A stretch of DNA of 64,000 nucleotides from Tamaricihabitans halophyticus (lineage in GTDB: Bacteria > Actinomycetota > Actinomycetes > Mycobacteriales > Pseudonocardiaceae): positions 310,001-374,000 of the forward strand of contig NZ_SLXQ01000002.1 of NCBI RefSeq assembly GCF_004340875.1, in the 5' to 3' direction. The position numbers and the translations under genes were made by a program. This document shows positions 53,277-61,700 of this stretch, one piece after another. How positions within the stretch are numbered: the stretch's first letter is position 1; each line of letters starts with the position of its first letter. The notes below the pieces were generated by a model. It saw only the letters and a list, made by a program, of their open reading frames with translations, did not search any database and was not told the DNA's origin.

Positions 53277-54968
53277 ATGGCAGTTTCCCGAACCGGTGTA
53301 CATGAGATCAGCGACAAGTACGTTCGTGACTACGTCGCGGTCGACCCCATCGAAGGCACGGCTATTGGTGAGCCTGGCTACGACGACCAGCTTCCGGATT
53401 TTTCCCCGGACGGTTACGCGGCCCGCGCCGAGGTCAACGCACGGGCGTTGCGTGCGATCCGGGAAGCCGAGCCGGCCGACGAGAGTGAGCGAAGCGCCCA
53501 AGCGGTGTTCCTGGAGCGCACCGGGCTGGCGATGGAGATCCACGAGGCGGGGCTGGACGTCTCCTCGTTGAACGTGATCGAGTCGCCGGTGCAGGCGATC
53601 CGCGAGGTTTTCGATCTGATGCCCACCCAGACACAGGAGCAGTGGGCCACGATCGCCGCGCGGATGGCGAAGATTCCGGACGCGATTGACGGGCTGCGGG
53701 TCTCGTTGACCACATCCATCGAGGATGGCACCGCTTCGGCGCTGCGCCAGGTGAGCAAGGTCGCCGAGCAGTGCGAGACCTGGGCGGGATTGCGTGGCAG
53801 CGCCCCGTTCTTCGAGCGATTCGTTGCCGATGCCGACCAGGTGGCCGGCGTTTCCGAGGGGCTGCGCACGGATTTGCGGGACGCGGCTCGGCAGGCGGGG
53901 GAGGCCTATGGGCAGCTCGCCGGCTTCCTGCGCGCCGAGATGGCGCCGAAGGTGCCGACCAAGGATGCCGTTGGTCCGGACATCTACAGGCTGATGTCCC
54001 GGCATTTCACCGGCGCCAACCTGGATCTCGCCGAGGCCTATGAGTGGGGCTGGGCGGAGTTCTACCGCGTCGAGTCGGAGATGAAGCAGGTCGCGAACCG
54101 GATCAAGTCCGGTGCTGGCCTCGCCGAAGTCGCCGGCACGCTGGATGCCGATCCGCGCTATCGCGTGGTGGGCCAGGACGGGCTGCGGGAGTGGATGCAG
54201 CGGTTGTCCGATGACGCGCTGGTCGGCTTGCGGGACACGCATTTCGACATACCCGACGCGCTGATGGCGCTGGAGTGCAAGATCGCCCCGCCGGGCGGTG
54301 GAGTCGGCGCGTACTACACCGGACCGACGGATGATTTCTCCCGCCCTGGCCAGATGTGGTGGTCGGTACCCGCCGACCGGCAGGAGTTCAGCACCTGGCG
54401 CGAGGTCTCCGTGGTCTATCACGAGGGCGTGCCGGGACATCATCTACAGGTCGCCACGGCGGTGTACCAGGCGGCCACGTTGAACCGCTATCAGCGGTTG
54501 ATGTGCATGACCTCGGGGCATTGCGAGGGATGGGCGCTCTACGCCGAACGCCTGATGCACGAGCTCGGTTATCTCGGTGACGACGGGAACCTGCTGGGCA
54601 TGCTCGACGCGCATCTGTTCCGGGCCGCGCGGGTGATCGTGGACATCGGCATGCATCTCGAGCTGGAGATCCCGGCCAGTGTGGACTTCCATCCCGGCGA
54701 GCGGTGGACGCCCGAACTCGGGCTGGAGTTCATGCTGACCAGGACGATCTCCGAGGAAGCCCATGTGCGCGACGAGATCGACCGTTATCTCGGTTGGCCG
54801 GGGCAGGCGCCTTCGTACAAGCTCGGCGAGCGGCAGTGGCTTGCCGCCCGCGACGAGGCAAAAGCCAGGCACGGTGCGGATTTCGATATCAAGCGGTTCC
54901 ACACCCAGGCGCTCGCGCTCGGCTCGATGGGCCTGGACACGCTGCGCGAACGGCTTGCCGCGCTGTAG
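53277..54968 (+). CDS. DUF885-family (M32/M13-like) zinc peptidase candidate
   Basis: A 563-aa cytoplasmic, mostly helical protein. Zinc-like motif H382-E-G-V-P-G-H388-H in VYHEGVPGHHLQVA; C-terminal GEAWALYAERLM-like CEGWALYAERLM. DUF885 members are predicted metallopeptidases. ATG with -10-like TAGCGT 6 nt upstream. It is followed after 13 nt by the DUF952 gene. Confidence 0.87.
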   Translation: MAVSRTGVHEISDKYVRDYVAVDPIEGTAIGEPGYDDQLPDFSPDGYAARAEVNARALRAIREAEPADESERSAQAVFLERTGLAMEIHEAGLDVSSLNVIESPVQAIREVFDLMPTQTQEQWATIAARMAKIPDAIDGLRVSLTTSIEDGTASALRQVSKVAEQCETWAGLRGSAPFFERFVADADQVAGVSEGLRTDLRDAARQAGEAYGQLAGFLRAEMAPKVPTKDAVGPDIYRLMSRHFTGANLDLAEAYEWGWAEFYRVESEMKQVANRIKSGAGLAEVAGTLDADPRYRVVGQDGLREWMQRLSDDALVGLRDTHFDIPDALMALECKIAPPGGGVGAYYTGPTDDFSRPGQMWWSVPADRQEFSTWREVSVVYHEGVPGHHLQVATAVYQAATLNRYQRLMCMTSGHCEGWALYAERLMHELGYLGDDGNLLGMLDAHLFRAARVIVDIGMHLELEIPASVDFHPGERWTPELGLEFMLTRTISEEAHVRDEIDRYLGWPGQAPSYKLGERQWLAARDEAKARHGADFDIKRFHTQALALGSMGLDTLRERLAAL

Positions 54969-54981
54969 GGCAGGAGCGGAG

Positions 54982-55329
54982 ATGGGCGAGTTACTACACA
55001 TCGCGGAGCGCGTCGAATGGGAAGCGGCGCGCTCCGTGGGGGAGTACCGGATCTCCACCCGTGGGGTCGGTCTCGACGAACAGGGCTTTATCCACCTCTC
55101 GTTGCCCGAGCAGGTGCGTGGAGTCGCCGAACGGTTCTACGCGGATGCCGAAGACCTGGTGCTGCTGGTGATCGACGCGGACCGGTTGACCGATCCGGTG
55201 CGATACGAGCCGCCCGCGCCAGGGGTGGCGGAGGAGTTCCCGCATCTGTACGGGCCGTTGCCGGTCAGCGCGGTCCGCGAAGTACGGCCGATCAGCCGGA
55301 CGGCCAGCGGTGAATTCCAGTTCTCCTGA
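54982..55329 (+). CDS. DUF952-family protein
   Basis: A 115-aa DUF952 protein (LLHIAERVEWEAARSVGEYR; GFIHLSLPEQV; EEFPHLYGPLPVSAV). The fold resembles ADP-ribosyltransferase-like enzymes, and conserved H and R residues are visible, but no activity is established. GGAG lies upstream of ATG 54982. Probably co-transcribed with the DUF885 gene. Confidence 0.87.
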   Translation: MGELLHIAERVEWEAARSVGEYRISTRGVGLDEQGFIHLSLPEQVRGVAERFYADAEDLVLLVIDADRLTDPVRYEPPAPGVAEEFPHLYGPLPVSAVREVRPISRTASGEFQFS

Positions 55330-55366
55330 CCACGTTACTCCGGGGATCCTTCGATGACTGTGTGTG

Positions 55367-55401
55367 ACCGCGTTCTTTTGAGGTGTCCTTTGAGGTTAGC
55401 G
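55367..55401 (+). repeat. Convergent-intergenic repeat, copy D (with internal duplication)
   Basis: ACCGCGTTCTTTTGAGGTGT followed by CCTTTGAGGTTAGCG; the CTTTTGAGGT segment is duplicated. The TAA of the convergent GNAT gene lies in GGTTAGCG, as for HyuB in copy B. Confidence 0.7.
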
Positions 55402-56004
55402 AGATTGGTCGCGGGCGGGCATGGGTAGTGCGCGACCGAGGACCGCGAAGGGCCGAGGGTCCCCGGCGAACCGGTAGTCCCGCAACACGTCGGTGAAGCC
55501 CGTCTTGCGGTACAGACCCCAGGCCTTGCTGGTGCCTTCCGGAGTGGACAGCAACACCTGGCTGACCGGGAGGTCGGCGAGCAGCAGGCGCAGCAGATCC
55601 TCCCCGGTGCCCTTGCCCTGGTTCTCCGGCTGTACGTGCAGCTCGGTGAGCTCGAAATAGTCGCGCAGCCAGGTATCGGCGGTCTCCGTGCCGTGCAGCT
55701 TGCTGAGCCCGTTGCGTACCTGTTCGTGCCACCACTGGCCGCGCGCCCCGTAGTAGCCGTAGGCGATACCGACGAGCGTGTTCTCGGTGTCCGTGGCGAC
55801 CACGCAGCGCCAGCCGACGCGCAGCATATGCGATAGCCACATCGGCGCCCGTTGTTCGGCGGTTCCCGCTGGGTAGCGCATCGCCCGGACGTAGATCCGC
55901 AGCGCTTCGGGGAGTCTGGCGCGCAGCTCCTCGGCGGTGAGCCGGGTGATCCGGGCGTTGTCGGAAGAGCCCATTGTCCGGTGCCGGCCGTCAGTATCTG
56001 TCAC
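55396..56004 (-). CDS. GNAT-family N-acetyltransferase
   Basis: A 202-aa GNAT protein. Acetyl-CoA loop VQPENQGKGTGEDLLRLLLA, preceded by FELTELHV and followed by LLSTPEGTSKAWGLYRKTGF. Substrate unknown. GTG 56004 overlaps the YbaK stop (GTGA); ATG 55974 is an alternative. Confidence 0.85.
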   Translation of the reverse strand: MTDTDGRHRTMGSSDNARITRLTAEELRARLPEALRIYVRAMRYPAGTAEQRAPMWLSHMLRVGWRCVVATDTENTLVGIAYGYYGARGQWWHEQVRNGLSKLHGTETADTWLRDYFELTELHVQPENQGKGTGEDLLRLLLADLPVSQVLLSTPEGTSKAWGLYRKTGFTDVLRDYRFAGDPRPFAVLGRALPMPARDQSR

Positions 56005-56522
56005 GGTGCGGCATTTTCCTCCACCGCCGCCACATTCGCAGCCGTTCCCCCAGTGAGCGTGCACAACTCCGCGTAGGTCGTGGGATACACCGTTTTCGGA
56101 TGCCCGGCGGCCGCCCAGATCAGCGCATAGTCGGCGAGTGTCGCGTCCACCAGAGTGCGTACCGGAGTGGGATGACCCACCGGGGCAACCCCGCCGATCG
56201 ACTGACCGGTGTGCGCCCGGACGAACTCGGGGTCCGCCTTGCGGATGGATTCCGCGTCGACCAGGGCGCGGAGTCGTCCGGTATCCGCGCGATGCGCGCC
56301 GGAAGTCAGCACGAGCAGTGGGAAATCGACGCCGCCCGCGTGTGCGCGAAAGATCAGACTGTTCGCGATCGCGCCGACCGGGACGCCAACCGCGGCCGCG
56401 GCCTTCGCCGCGGTGCGCACATCATCGGGAAGGACCTGAACGCCGTCCGCCGCGCGGTGTTGCCCCGCGGCCCGCAGCTTGGCGACGACCTGGGTGACGG
56501 CGGGATGATCGAGTGAACTCAC
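56001..56522 (-). CDS. YbaK/EbsC-family aminoacyl-tRNA deacylase
   Basis: A 173-aa protein hydrolysing mischarged Cys-/Ala-tRNA(Pro) in trans. Conserved text VGAIANSLIFRAHAGG (with K replaced), SGAHRADTGRL and HTGQSIGGVAPVGHP. GTG 56522 (VSSLDHPAVTQVVAKL) was chosen because similarity starts there; the open frame upstream crosses the SOS box region and is not coding. First gene of a two-gene operon with GNAT. Confidence 0.88.
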   Translation of the reverse strand: MSSLDHPAVTQVVAKLRAAGQHRAADGVQVLPDDVRTAAKAAAAVGVPVGAIANSLIFRAHAGGVDFPLLVLTSGAHRADTGRLRALVDAESIRKADPEFVRAHTGQSIGGVAPVGHPTPVRTLVDATLADYALIWAAAGHPKTVYPTTYAELCTLTGGTAANVAAVEENAAP

Positions 56523-56625
56523 GGGGGCTATCTCAGCATGGGAACACCCCGTGCCGCATCCGGATTCGGTGTCGTCTCGCTGGGGAGTTGAAGGTTGTCG
56601 GGGGTCGGAGTTAAGCTGAATTTGT

Positions 56626-56641
56626 TCGAACACGCGTTCGA
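56626..56641. promoter_or_regulatory. Consensus SOS (LexA) box
   Basis: TCGAACACGCGTTCGA, the actinobacterial LexA consensus TCGAAC-N4-GTTCGA without mismatch. It lies in the 311-bp gap 56523-56833, 104 bp from the YbaK start and 192 bp from the HEPN gene start. Confidence 0.75.
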
Positions 56642-56703
56642 TAGCGGTAATGGGTGCGAGTCGGTTCTGGTGCTTCTGGGTCCCGGCGCCTGACCGGCTT
56701 ATC

Positions 56704-56748
56704 GGGCTCCGGCGGCGAGGTGGGGGAAGCGCCGCGCCGCCGGAGCCC
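56704..56748. promoter_or_regulatory. 14-bp hairpin in the leader of the HEPN gene
   Basis: GGGCTCCGGCGGCG (56704-56717) / CGCCGCCGGAGCCC (56735-56748), loop 17 nt. It is nested in an outer 13-bp inverted repeat (TGTTCGAACACGC at 56623, GCGTGTTCGAACA at 56754). It could be a terminator for leftward transcription, or a leader structure for the HEPN gene. Confidence 0.6.
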
Positions 56749-56833
56749 GCCAAGCGTGTTCGAACACCACCGGCTCGCTCGCGGTGGGCGGCGTATCCGT
56801 GCCACTCGAGCACCAACGCGCAGGAGGTCGTTC

Positions 56834-57355
56834 ATGGCCAGCACACTGAAGCCCGGTCCGCCGGAGAGTGACACGCTGCTGGACAGCGCCAGGACGTCGG
56901 CTGGCAAACCGGCGAAACCAGCGGCGCGGCACGAGACACAGCGTCCCGGCCTGTTCAGCCACCGGCAGTTGGCCAAACCGGCCCCCGCGCCACAGGCGCT
57001 CGCCTTGCTTGCCGACGCGAAGCGGGAGCTGGGTGAGGCGGTACGGGAGCAGGACCGTGCCCAACGGTTCGCGGGCGCCTACCAGGCCGCGTTGCGGGCG
57101 AGCGCGGCGGTACTTGCCGCGCGTGGCAGGCCGCATCGGGGGCGGGCAAGGCCAGTCAGCGCGTGGAAGCTGCTCAGCACCATCGCGCCGGAACTCGCCG
57201 AATGGGCGGGGTATTTCGAAGCTAACTCGGCAACGAGAGCGGCCGTGCAGGCGGGCATCACCCGCGACGTGGGTATCCAGTCGGCCGATGAGCTTGTTCG
57301 GCAGAGCACGCGGTTCCTGGCGATCGCGAGGCGAGCGGTTCATGCCGGCGGATAG
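56834..57355 (+). CDS. SAV_6107-type HEPN-domain protein
   Basis: A 173-aa protein with a disordered N-terminal third (Pro/Ser/Lys) and a helical HEPN-like domain (LALLADAKRELGEAVREQ; RFAGAYQAALRASAAVLAARG). HEPN domains are often RNases or nucleotide-binding partners of damage-response systems. ATG 56834 has AGGAGG 7 nt upstream. A consensus SOS box lies 192 bp upstream, so damage induction is plausible. Overlaps the next gene by 14 nt. Confidence 0.82.
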   Translation: MASTLKPGPPESDTLLDSARTSAGKPAKPAARHETQRPGLFSHRQLAKPAPAPQALALLADAKRELGEAVREQDRAQRFAGAYQAALRASAAVLAARGRPHRGRARPVSAWKLLSTIAPELAEWAGYFEANSATRAAVQAGITRDVGIQSADELVRQSTRFLAIARRAVHAGG

Positions 57356-58169
57356 TTCCGGTTCGGGCTTTCCTGGCTTTGTCGACTATGTGCGATTACT
57401 GGACGTACTGGCGGTCGAGGTGGAGCTCACCGCGCGAACCGTGCATGGTTCGCGGCTGGACGCGCCGGTACCGGCGTGCCCAGGGCTGACCCTCGGCGAG
57501 ACCGTTCGGCACCTCGGCAGCGTGTACCGGATGGCCCGAAGCTGGATCGCCGAGGGTGCCCGGCCGACGCACTGGCAGCGCGCGCCCGATTCCAATGGAA
57601 CGGGCTCCAGCGGAGGTAGCTGGGGCGGCGCGCTCGTTGACTATCTGCGGTCCGGTCTGGCTGAACTGCTCCCCGAATTGTCCGGCCATGCTCCGGATGA
57701 TCCCTGCGCGACGTGGTGGCCGGCCGATCGTGGCTACGGTTTCTGGGCACGTCGCCTGGTCCATGAGACCACCGTGCATCGCACCGACGTACAGTCCGCC
57801 GCAGGCGTCGCGGTAGCGGACATAGCCACTGATATCGCGCTGGATGGCGTCGACGAGGTACTGCGACTGTGGCTCGGTTACCGGCTCAGCCAGCTGGGTG
57901 TCACCGGCACCCGACACGGCACGGTGCTGGTTGAAACGGACCAATACCGTTGGCTGGTGCGCGCGGATCCAGCCGAGACCGCGGTTCGGCGCCTCAGCGC
58001 CGAAGCGGCCGACAACTCAGCTGACTCGGTGGATGCCGTGGTTTCGGCCAACCCGGTGGAGATGTACCTCTGGTTATGGGGACGTCGTCCGCTCGGCACG
58101 GTACGGATCACCGGACAGGATGAGGCGGTCTGGCAGATGTGGGCCTTGCTTCGGCTGGCCACCCGCTGA
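57342..58169 (+). CDS. Maleylpyruvate isomerase-like, mycothiol-dependent (DinB-fold) protein
   Basis: A 275-aa protein with a DinB-like four-helix mycothiol-binding domain (DYVRLLDVLAVEVELTARTV; LTLGETVRHLGSVYRMARSW; RRLVHETTVHRTDVQSAAG) and a C-terminal domain (VEMYLWLWGRRP). Metal-ligand histidines are visible in VRHLG and VHETTVHRTD. Mycothiol is the actinobacterial thiol, so conjugation or isomerisation is likely; substrate unknown. ATG 57342 has GAGGCGAG upstream. Coupled to the HEPN gene by overlap. Confidence 0.85.
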   Translation: MPADSSGSGFPGFVDYVRLLDVLAVEVELTARTVHGSRLDAPVPACPGLTLGETVRHLGSVYRMARSWIAEGARPTHWQRAPDSNGTGSSGGSWGGALVDYLRSGLAELLPELSGHAPDDPCATWWPADRGYGFWARRLVHETTVHRTDVQSAAGVAVADIATDIALDGVDEVLRLWLGYRLSQLGVTGTRHGTVLVETDQYRWLVRADPAETAVRRLSAEAADNSADSVDAVVSANPVEMYLWLWGRRPLGTVRITGQDEAVWQMWALLRLATR

Positions 58170-58204
58170 GCGGCGAAAGGCTGGTCGAGCAGCAACGCCT
58201 CTGG

Positions 58205-58705
58205 TCAGCGTGACCAGAACCAGTTGGTTTCCCGTGCCGCGCGCATCGCCTTCTTCCGCCGATCCTGGTCCAACCGGCTCAGGTACAGCATTCCGGAAAG
58301 GTGATCGGTTTCGTGTTGTAGACACTGCGCCATGACTCCGGCGCCTTCGACGGTCACCGGCTCGTTCGCCAGATCCACCCCGCGTACCACCGCGTACTTC
58401 GCGCGTACCGTGGGAAACCACAGTTCCGGCACGGAAAGGCAGCCTTCGTCGATCTCGTGGGTCTCTTCGGAGAGCTCGACGATCTCCGGGTTGATCACAT
58501 AACCATGCTTGCCGTCCACGAGATAGCTGAACGCGCGGAGGCTGACGCCGATCTGCGGCGCGGCGAGGCCCGCCCTGCCTGGCGCTTCGACGGTGTCCAG
58601 CAAATCGGTGATCAACGCGGCGGTTGCCTTGTCGAAGCTGGTGACCGGCTCGCAGGCGGTGGTGAGCACCGGGTCGCCGAAATACCTGATCGAACGCATG
58701 GCCAT
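58205..58705 (-). CDS. def: Peptide deformylase
   Basis: A 166-aa Fe/Zn deformylase that removes the N-formyl group from nascent proteins. Three motifs: GLAAPQIG (46-53), EGCLSVP (C89) and QHETDHLSG (H131, E132, H135). ATG 58705 has AAAGGA 7 nt upstream; ATG 58699 is an alternative. Confidence 0.95.
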   Translation of the reverse strand: MAMRSIRYFGDPVLTTACEPVTSFDKATAALITDLLDTVEAPGRAGLAAPQIGVSLRAFSYLVDGKHGYVINPEIVELSEETHEIDEGCLSVPELWFPTVRAKYAVVRGVDLANEPVTVEGAGVMAQCLQHETDHLSGMLYLSRLDQDRRKKAMRAARETNWFWSR

Positions 58706-58770
58706 GCCGAAGTCCTTTCTCGTTACGGCGGGAAAGTCTACGGTCGCCACCGGGTCGGTTCGCGTGGTAC

Positions 58771-61700
58771 TCAGGCCCGTAGCCGCAAACCCTGCGGTGT
58801 GGTCCGAAACCCGGCCTCGCGCAGGATCTCCGCGAGCCGCGAGGTCAGTGCCTGCTCTCCATCGGCCTTGCGGACCGCCAGCTGACCCAGCCAGCCGTCG
58901 CGCACCGCCTGGGACAGCGCGTCGGCCGCCGCGCGCAGCACCGATTCCTCCGTACTGAAGGACAACAGCGAACGCCCACCGCGTTCGACATAGAGCGCGG
59001 GCTGCCCGTCCACCAACACGGTCAGCGCCCCGGCCTTCCTACCTGGTCGATGTCGGGATTTCCCGTCCTGCGCACCGATCACCTCCGGCCAGGCCAGCGC
59101 GGCACCGTAGGGCTGCGCCGGATCCGTCGCGGCAAGCACGGTGGCCACTGGTCCGGTGTGCGCCGTGTCCGATCGGGATACCGCACGCAGCCGATCAACC
59201 GCGCCGCGCGCCGCGAACTGCGCGGCGCCAAGCCCTTCCACCACGTAACCGCGTACGAGCTGTCCGGACTCCTCCATGGCGCGCAGCACCCGGTACACCG
59301 CGCTGAAACCACCGGTGACCCGTTCGGTATCCAGCGCACCTCTGGTCAGTACGCCATGCCGGTCGAGGAAGGCCTCCGCGCGCGCGTGCGCCTTGCGTGT
59401 CGGGTCGGGTTCCCGTTCGGGTACCAGCGCCCACCTGCCGGCCACGTTCGGCGGGCCGGAGCGGCTGGTCGACAGCGCCCCTCGGGCCGCGCGCATCCGG
59501 GCGTAGCGGCCCCGGGGAGCATTGCGCCGTGGCTTGTGCGCTCCGCCACCCGCGAGCTGCGCGCGCAACGGGGCCAGCGTGTCGCCGGTGACCAGCCCCG
59601 CCCAGACGAGTTCCCACAGCGCCGCACTCACCTGCTCCTCAGTAGGTGCCGGCTCGTCGTCCGCGCGAGGCAGTCCCCCCACCCGTTCGGTGAGCTGTCG
59701 GAAGAACAGTGCCCCGCCGGCAAGCGCGGAAAGAATCCCGGTATGCAGCGGAGTGTCGGGGATGGACTCAGCGGGATCCGGCAGCAACAGCCCAGCAAGG
59801 TCGGCGGGCGCGACGGCGAGCCAGCCGTCTCCGCCGCTGAGCGCGCCACAACCACACCAGACCACCTCGCCGCCCGCGGACAACTCGTCCAGCAGCGTCG
59901 GCAGATAGCCGGGTAACCGGACGGGCAGGATCAGCGATTCGAGCGCGCTCGCCGGAAGTGGTGCCCCAGCGAGCTGTTCTACAACGGACAGTACGTCATC
60001 GGCCGTCGGTGCCGCGCGCATTCGACGGCCGATGCCGTGCCAGGAAGGGAGAAACCTGCCGAGCGCGGCAGGCTCTACCGGTTCCACTTCGGAGCGAATC
60101 CTGGCCAAGCTCGCCCTGCGCAGCCGCCGAAGGACCTCGGCATCGCAGTACTCCACCTGACCGGCGCCGTCACCGGCCGACTCGTCAAGCGGCCGTAGCT
60201 CGCCACGCACCAGCCTTCCCGCGCTCACCATCCGGTCGAGCGTTCCGGTGACCACCGCGACGCCGAGCCCGTAGCGGGCGGCCGCGCTCGCCGCGGTAAA
60301 CGGCCCTCGGGTGCGGCCGTATCGAGCGAACAGTTCACCAAGCGGATCCGTTACCGGCTCGGTGAAAGCCTCCGGTACACCCACGGGTAGCGCTACCCCG
60401 AGCGCATCCCGCAACTTGCCGGCATCCTCGATCGCCGCGAAGCGCTCCTCGCCGGCAATGCGCACGCGAATCGCGCGCCGGGCCGACTCCAGTTCGGTGA
60501 GCCAGGCGCTGTCAATCCCGCGCAGCGCGGCTTCCGTGGTGCTCAGATCGCCGAGGAAGCGCAGCAGATCGGCCGCGTCCTCGGCATGCCGGGCGTGTCG
60601 TTCGGGTTCGAGGCGTTGCAGGGATCGCTCCACCTGGTCGATCACGGCACCGTCGAGCAGTTCGCGGAGCGCTTCGGTGCCGAGCAGCTCGGCGAGTAGC
60701 GATGAATCGAGGGACAGTGCGGCGGCACGCCGTTCCGCGAGTGGCGCGTCGGTCTCGTAGAGGAACATCCCCACATAACCGAACAGCAGGGTGCGCGCGA
60801 ACGGGGAGGGTGTCGTGGTCTCCACTTCCACCACCCGCACCCGGCGGGCTTGCACATCGGACATCAGCTCGCGCAGCCCACCCACGTCGTAGACGTCCTG
60901 CAGGCACTCCCGCATCGCCTCGAGCACCACCGGAAACTGCTCGTACTGCGCGGCGACCGCGAGCAGTTGAGCGGAACGCTGCCGCTGCTGCCACAGCGGC
61001 GTCCGTTTGCGCGGATCCCTGCGGGGCAGCAGCAGGGCGCGCGCCGCGCATTCCCGGAACCGAGCCGCGAACAGTGCGGAACCGCTGACCTCGGCGACCA
61101 CCACACGCTCCACGTCATCCGGATCGAGCAGCACATCATCGGCGCCGACGGTGACCGGCGCCCCGGTGTCGTCCACGGTGTCCGGCAGGCGCAACACGAT
61201 GCCGTCGTCGGAATGCGCCAACTGCGCCTCGATCCCGCGCCGGTTCCGCAGCCGTTCGGCGATGGCCAGCGCCCATGGCGCGTTCACCCGCGCCCCGAAC
61301 GGGGAATGCACGACCAGCCGCCAATCGCCCAGTTCGTCGCGGAACCGCTCGACGAGCAGGGTTCGGTCGTCCGGTACATGCCGGGTCGCCGCGCGTTGCT
61401 CGGCAAGGTAGCCGAGCAGGTTGTCCCGCGCCCATTCATCCAGCCCGGCCGCTGCCGCCCGCTCACGTGCCGCGGTGTCCCCGAGCGCGGAGAGTTCGCG
61501 GAGGAAGGCGCCAAGCGCCCTGCCCAGCTCGAGCGGGCGACCGGGCGCATCGCCTTTCCAGAACGGCATCCGGGCCGGTTCGCCGGGTGCTGGGGTGACG
61601 ATCACCCGGTCATGGGTGATGTCGCCGATCCGCCATGCGCTGGTGCCGAGCAGCACCGTGTCGCCGACCCTGGACTCGTAGACCATCTCCTCGTCCAGCT

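Noticed and set aside
56654-56833. 60-codon N-terminal extension of the HEPN protein
   Set aside because: It runs through the 14-bp hairpin and lacks a ribosome-binding site; ATG 56834 has AGGAGG.
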